In this document: piece by piece, positions 58,805-64,000 of the stretch
Position numbering within the stretch: the stretch's first letter is position 1
Layout: each line of letters starts with the position of its first letter
Origin: Lactarius indigo
Lineage: Eukaryota; Basidiomycota; Agaricomycetes; Russulales; Russulaceae
Direction of reading: 5' to 3'
Assembly: GCA_025766275.1 (NCBI GenBank)
Contig: JAFKAC010000012.1
Coordinates: forward strand, 868,001 to 932,000
Length of the DNA stretch: 64,000 bases
Made by a program: the position numbers and the translations under genes
The notes under the pieces: model-generated
Database searches by the model: none
Told to the model about the DNA's origin: nothing
The model's input: only the letters and a program-made list of their open reading frames with translations

Positions 58805-59085
58805 TCTCAAGACACGGGACAACGTGCGGCTTTTGCTATTGTCCTTTCCCATAAATCGCCTCGTTTACCTTGTCATTAAACAATGAACGAATACTGTTGA
58901 CGATCTTTGGCGGACTCCCGTGCGATATACATACGTTCCTGACGAAGGGGCGCCTACCTGGGGACTGAGAATCGCGTGTTCGCGACCAGATAGGCTCACT
59001 AACCCTGCCTGTGTTCAGCCAAACTGTATTTTCGCGTCGAACTTCGCGTCGAAGAGAACCAGCCTCTATATAATGGCCGTAGTTT
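58805..59085 (+). pseudogene. Heme-thiolate peroxidase relic (HTP copy 4, 3' end only)
   Basis: Nucleotide-level remnant of the last two exons of an HTP gene: CTCAAGACACGGG ... GTGCGGCTTTTGCT, then TTGACGATCTTTGGCGGA (IFGG block), ACGTTCCTGACGAAGGGGCGCCTACC (FLT-ERLP block) and GAATCGCGTGTTCGCGACCAGATAGG. The internal exon end and much of the 5' gene are missing, and stops interrupt all frames. It occupies the same place relative to NLR copy C as HTP copy 3 does to NLR copy B. Confidence 0.75.
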
Positions 59086-59773
59086 ACATCACCGTAGTTT
59101 TTTCTACGAGAGCCTTTGTAGATTAGCTAGCTAGTGCAACGCCCTCTTCAGCGAAGCGCCGCGCTGTTGCGATGCGAGGATGTGTGACCTCGCGAGTATA
59201 CTACTTGGCGTCGTATTTTCTCATCGCTTTCGGGAGTCTCGAAGATTAATCGCAGTCCTTTCGGGGGTACTCGTTCTCGCATCGTCCAGCAGCCGGACGA
59301 GTATCCAGGTGTAGATAGTAATCTCCAGGACTAACAAATTACAACGCCCTTAAGGTCTCTACACATGAATAGCAACTACTAGTAGACGCATACAGTACAT
59401 GTGTTACGCGCAAGTAATTGAAGGCATGTTCGATGCTCGAAGGTTCGAAGATTTGTAAGGCAATTGCCGTAAATCGGGCTGCAGAAGCGATGATGCCCAA
59501 GACACAGTAAGAGGGGATTCGCGTTCGGGATTCGACTGTTCGTGAAGCCAGAGTTGTTTATACGAGAAGGTTACTACAGTCGAGTACAGTAGGTCGAGCT
59601 TACGGCTCTAGGTAGTTTACCGTAGTTACAAATGGGTCTTAAATACAGCGAGGCCGAATCACGAGATAATCGAGTCACAACAGGATATTCGAGTCAACAT
59701 GTTATTGGAGTCAAGGGAAACGTCGAGAAAGAGAAGAGTCAAGCCAAGTGACCACGTAACCGTAACTAACATG
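59086..59773. other. Spacer between HTP relic and NLR copy C
   Basis: No gene. The first part matches the copy 3/copy B spacer. The part at 59400-59770 has no match I could see there, so the two units differ by an insertion or deletion. Confidence 0.5.
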
Positions 59774-62700
59774 CTACGGGTTCGGCTTGGCACCATGATC
59801 TGATAAGCAATTTGGTGACTTCAACGTGTACCATTTGCCGAGGCTACTTGAAATGGGGTTTTGCCAGTCCTTGTCCTTGTCATCTATGTTCGCCCCGTGG
59901 CTGAGTAGCAGGTGAGCAATCTCGGGCCATCCCTTGGACGACGCTCGGTGTAACGGGGTTGAGTGGTTGTTGTCACGTATATTTGTGTCCGCCCCGTGCT
60001 CCAGCAGTCGCCGCAGTGTCGACGTCGAATTCCTTGCCCTCTGAAGAAAGGCCAATATAGGATAAGGCCTCGTACAACGGAGTCTTGCCTTCGCCATTTT
60101 GCGAGTTGATGTCTGCATTGTGTTCGAGTAGCACTTGGACAGCCTCGAGATGCATATTGAGGGCTGCCAGGTGCAGTGGTGTCCAGCGGTTCATCATTCC
60201 GGGTATTTACATCCTCGCCATGATCGAGTAGCCACTTCATTATATCGACGCGCCCATAGATCGACGCTATGTGTAATGGACTCCACCCCCTATAGCTTCG
60301 AACGTCCACGGCCGCACCGTGCTTGCGGAGTAAATTTGCGACACGGAAGTGTCTCTTGTACAAAGCTGCCGGAAGCGGAGCTGCGGCGCGGCCACCGGGT
60401 GCATTTACTTGTTCGGGATGCTTCATAATCAGACGTTCCGCCAGGTCATAGAATCCACAGAATGCGGCATAGTAGAGGGGAGAACCGCCACAGTCCCCTC
60501 AGAGCCGAAAATCGTCCCAGACTTCGTCAATGTCGTGCACCCGGAGCCACGCTGCGAAATGTGGCTTCGAACTGTCAAATAGGTCATCCATCCCATCCTG
60601 TACGCGTGGTGACACTTCCTCGAATTGCGCATGGTCCACCCAATGTCGAGCAGCGTATTTGACTAGAGGAAAATCTTTGGCACAATCGTTTCCAGCGCGC
60701 TCATCCAGTCGGAGAAGTGACCCCAGGCAAGCCTGCGCCATGATCGTATGCGCTCGCTCGAGGTCCGATATGAAACCGGGAAACATCTTATGTGACCGCG
60801 CGAGACGTGGCGACGTGAGGTATTCTTTAACCGAAAAGTGCGAGAATTGAACGACCCGGGAATCGCCATTAGGGACGACTGATGACCAAACTAGAACACT
60901 GTCGAAAGTATAGCTTCCTCTTGATCGCTCCACCGCCAGTCATCCTTCAGTTTCGGGATCCTTCCAGAGCTCGACGCATGAAAATCGAACTGCCAGTAGT
61001 TCTGCGAGCTCCTCGACACCAAGCGGTCGCACAGCGACAGCGAGGCACTGTAACAGACGATAAGCGTCATCCTTTTGAGCCTTATTGATGCCCCTTCAAC
61101 ATCCGTTCGTATGTTTCATCTAGGGTTTCGGGTAATTCGTTAAGAAATTGACGGAGGTTCGGCGGGAAGCAGTGTTTCAGTGTGTCCAACTGGCAAAATA
61201 CCCATCGGAACCTGTACAGCATCGTGAGAAATTCCTGCTATCATAGAATACGGTGAATCTCTCACATGCCATCGGCTCTTTCTGTCAGCGTCTTGATCAC
61301 CAGATCTTTATCGTCTTCTCTCCATCTCCTCATCGCCGTACTCAGGGATGAGTTGACGACATCCTGGACGTAGTCGGCGATATCTGCTCTTTGACCACCT
61401 TCGCTTATGTAGGGAAACCGAACGAAACGCGAGCGTCTCGAGGACGGTTCGGATGTCAACCTCCGGGCGACTGGTCACGCAAATGCGAAGTTCTCGCAGG
61501 TCAAGGTCGACGAGTTCCTTCACAAGTTGGAGGACCCCACTACGAGGAGACTGGAATCCCGGACGAGTCTGGGCATTCGTCGAGCGCGTCCAGGACAATA
61601 AAAATTGGGCCATGTCCCAGCAGTTGGAGCATGTCATTTAGGCATTCCTTCAAATGTCTCGTCGCTCGGCTGTCGAGTGCCACGTTCGTGTGCCTTGTAT
61701 ACGCGGTAGGAGAATGTCACAGCAGAGACTGGAGCGAGTAGCAAGCTGGATTACGAGGGAAAGTAGCAGGTCGTGACAACTTTGCTTGTTGAGATCCCTG
61801 AAATCGAAGTAAAAATAGGCCATGATGGCTAATCCTGCTTCGCAAGCGGCCATAATGTCTTGTATGACAGAGGAACTGGCGAGAAATAAGTTCCGACAAG
61901 AAGAAGGTGAGGAACGACAAACAAACCAGATAACGCTTTTTCCAGAGCCCGCTATGAGAATCAAAGGCGGTCAGAAGGTGCAGGCTCGGACGACACCGAG
62001 GAACGCACGTTTCCCGTGGATCCACAAGAGTGAGCCGATAGACTTCCATTGTATGAAGGTACTGCCTTGAAAGAACCACACTGCTGTTCCCTCGTGTTGG
62101 GCTCTTCGCGCAATGTTGTGATTTGTGGACGGATCCGAGGGAGAGAGCCAGGTCCGTAGAAGTTGCATTAACTGGTTCCCTGTGCGTGGGTTTAAGTGCG
62201 AGAAATGAGCGACGGTGAGGTAAGGAGATCACGAACACTTGATTTCGTCTACGTTGATTGCCGCCTGCTGGATAACTAATGCTGCTTTCTTTGCCACCAC
62301 GCTTGCCCGCTTGCTGCCTGATAGTATAAATGTTTTAAGGTATCAGTGGCCGCCTGGACACGCCTCGCTCACCATCAATGACTTCTTGGACCCTTTCGTC
62401 CACGCTTTGCACTTTACCATCGACTACTTTTACTTCGTCACGGACGCTGTGCGTGATCCTCAGAACCTCTGCAAGTGCCATCCGAGACTCCTCTTGCGTC
62501 AAGTTATCCAGTCTCTTGACCGCGTCCTCCAGATCAGTCCTTCCGGCCAATTTCTTCAGGAACTTTTCTACGTCTAGTTCAATAGAGGTTCGTAGACAAC
62601 AATCAGAAACTCACTTGCTGATCCCCGCTTTAGCTCTTTCGTTGCAATCCCAAAGATCGTCAGCACTTCTACCATTATCTTTGTGATAATGTCTGTCATT

Positions 62701-63264
62701 GCCGTAGTTGGTGTCACCTCTGTGTAAGTTTCGAGCCGTGTGAAAAAGTATCCCATGCGATCGAAGAGCTCTGCCAGGGTATCTTTACTCGCCGCTACGT
62801 CCTTTGCCGCCTACAAGACTTCATCGTGAGAACAGCCCGCCAAAGAAATACATGGGGTACTTGCTAAAAGGAAGACACCGATGCCTGCAAAGATAACTTT
62901 TGCAGGCGAAAATACCTACGAAATACAGATCAGAGGAATCTTGAGGATTGACATTGGCCAAAGCATTGAGACTTACGAGGCCGACACCCTCTCCAAGAGT
63001 GGCAGAAAACGCGTACAAGACATTCACAGTTGGGTTCAACCACTTCGTCAATCTCTCATCTCCGCTGCGAGCTCGGTCAAATTCCCGAACTTGATCTTGA
63101 AGTATAACAACGATGGCACTAGCTGAGTCGCACGATTGCAACTGAGAGGCAAGTGGATGTGCGAGAAGGTCGTTCTTGGTCTGCTTCTCGTAAGATTTCA
63201 AGGCAGCATTGAAAATGGCTTGGAAGCGCGAGGTGGCTGCAGCCGTGGACGGCGTCTGGGACAT
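59774..63264 (-). pseudogene. NLR-type STAND protein, Goodbye-NACHT-ankyrin, copy C (frameshifted)
   Basis: Third paralog, nearest to copy A in the N-terminal domain: start MSQTPSTAAATS at 63264; the same 51-nt exon 2 and GC-AG intron (62811-62864); the same 25-nt Walker A microexon; Walker B IFIVLDALDECP-type across a frameshift; QFSHFSVKEYL (about 60835) and ankyrin repeats; stop TAG at 59774-59776. Against copy A extra bases break the frame at about 61651 (GACGAGACATTTG), about 61552 (ATTCCAGTCTCC), about 61405, about 60195 and, as a net +4, about 60020. The Goodbye exons are open. Its flanks match those of copy B, so B and C arose by tandem duplication. Confidence 0.85.
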
Positions 63265-64000
63265 GGAGAGAAGCGACGATTATGGAGGAATCGAGGGTAG
63301 CTTGCCTACAGGCGAGGGTGGGAACAAGGAAAGTGACACTAGGCAGATGGTGTACACAGCCTCAGGTCGAGCCTCCCAACAAGGGCTGCGGCGACCTCCG
63401 ATGCAGACACGAACGCGCGAGCCATAGACGCGCAGGACCCGCAAACGGGTTGTTTGGTCGCCCGGGCCGATCACCACCTAGTCCCGATCATGATTTCATT
63501 GCAATTTCTTCCGTGTCTTACACTATCGCGTCGCCTTGTATGTCTTGCAAGCTCTATATCCTATCTCTGTCTCCTGAGTTGCGTAATTCTCACGGATAAT
63601 TACTAGCGTGGGTCTAGTTGGGTAGGGAGTGCTGGGGGAGGCCTGGTTGACTTTGCAAAGCGGTGTCATGTCCTGTGAACACGACCGCGAGTGTTCTCAG
63701 GGAGAAAGAGGGTTGTTACTTTGAAGGCAGGAGGCAGGATTTTGCCGACCTATCATAGTACGTGACCAGTACGGGCTATGGGAAAGGCCTATGTGATGTG
63801 TTTTATAGAATTTCATTGTCACCGGCTATTTTGTCCTTTCGACTTTTAAGATCGGATTTCCTTCCTCGGCACCACGCTTACCTGGTGCCGCCTCCACGGT
63901 GCTCTCCTGCCCTCGTAGGCTCAGGTTGTGTGCTCTACCGAGGACCTCTGTAACATCCCGTTGTTCCCACTAGCTGGTGCCATGCCTCGCGCTACAGGTT
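63265..64000. other. 5' flank of NLR copy C, no gene
   Basis: The promoter-proximal part resembles that of copy B. The remainder to the window end shows no recognisable feature. Confidence 0.45.

Overview
This window is nuclear DNA of a filamentous basidiomycete, most likely an agaricomycete (mushroom or polypore type). The genes are broken by many short introns of about 50-65 nt. Several families are typical of Agaricomycetes: Goodbye-NACHT-ankyrin STAND proteins, heme-thiolate peroxidases, multicopy P450s, a MnSOD without a presequence, and a Zn2Cys6 regulator with its zinc cluster at the C-terminus. I cannot name the species.

Layout. 0.2-7.8 kb: ATG1 autophagy kinase (-) and valyl-tRNA synthetase (+), divergent from a 145-bp promoter. 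8.7-14.7 kb: an apparently intact heme-thiolate peroxidase (HTP copy 1, -) facing away from an intact 1003-residue Goodbye-NACHT-ankyrin NLR (copy A, +). 15.0-17.4 kb: a broken 3' piece of the serine palmitoyltransferase LCB1 gene, then a TcdA-type tRNA dehydratase. 17.4-20.3 kb: no intact gene. 20.3-22.5 kb: a cysteine/histidine-rich zinc-finger protein. 23.2-28.3 kb: decayed P450 pieces around HTP copy 2, ending in a P450 pseudogene that has lost its heme-ligand cysteine. 29.2-31.7 kb: two copies of a small secreted/membrane protein gene, the second broken. 33.2-34.5 kb: an SDR-like protein whose catalytic motifs look lost. 36.1-36.9 kb: MnSOD. 37.7-38.8 kb: a Par32/DUF3602 GRGGAGN-repeat protein. 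38.8-42.9 kb: gene-poor. 43.0-44.6 kb: Zn2Cys6 regulator. 45.4-45.9 kb: mitochondrial ribosomal protein uL14. 46.1-48.6 kb: hexokinase. 51.0-52.1 kb: an unrecognised coiled-coil protein. 52.6-63.3 kb: a tandem duplication of an HTP-NLR unit of about 5.4 kb (HTP copy 3 + NLR copy B; HTP relic + NLR copy C), all decayed by frameshifts.

How the parts fit. Housekeeping islands (ATG1/VAS1, TcdA, SOD, Par32, TF/uL14m/HXK) alternate with accessory islands in which heme enzymes (HTP, P450) and NLR-type STAND proteins are repeatedly duplicated side by side. HTP genes or relics adjoin an NLR in three places, in both divergent and convergent arrangements. The NLR copies share an unusual gene structure: a 51-nt in-frame exon encoding a hydrophobic segment and followed by a GC-AG intron, and a 25-nt microexon that carries the core of the Walker A loop. 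The HTP-NLR pairing and this gene structure are the best candidates here for something not yet described; the functional link is inference. Coordinates of multi-exon genes are start-to-stop spans, and I placed splice sites by eye.
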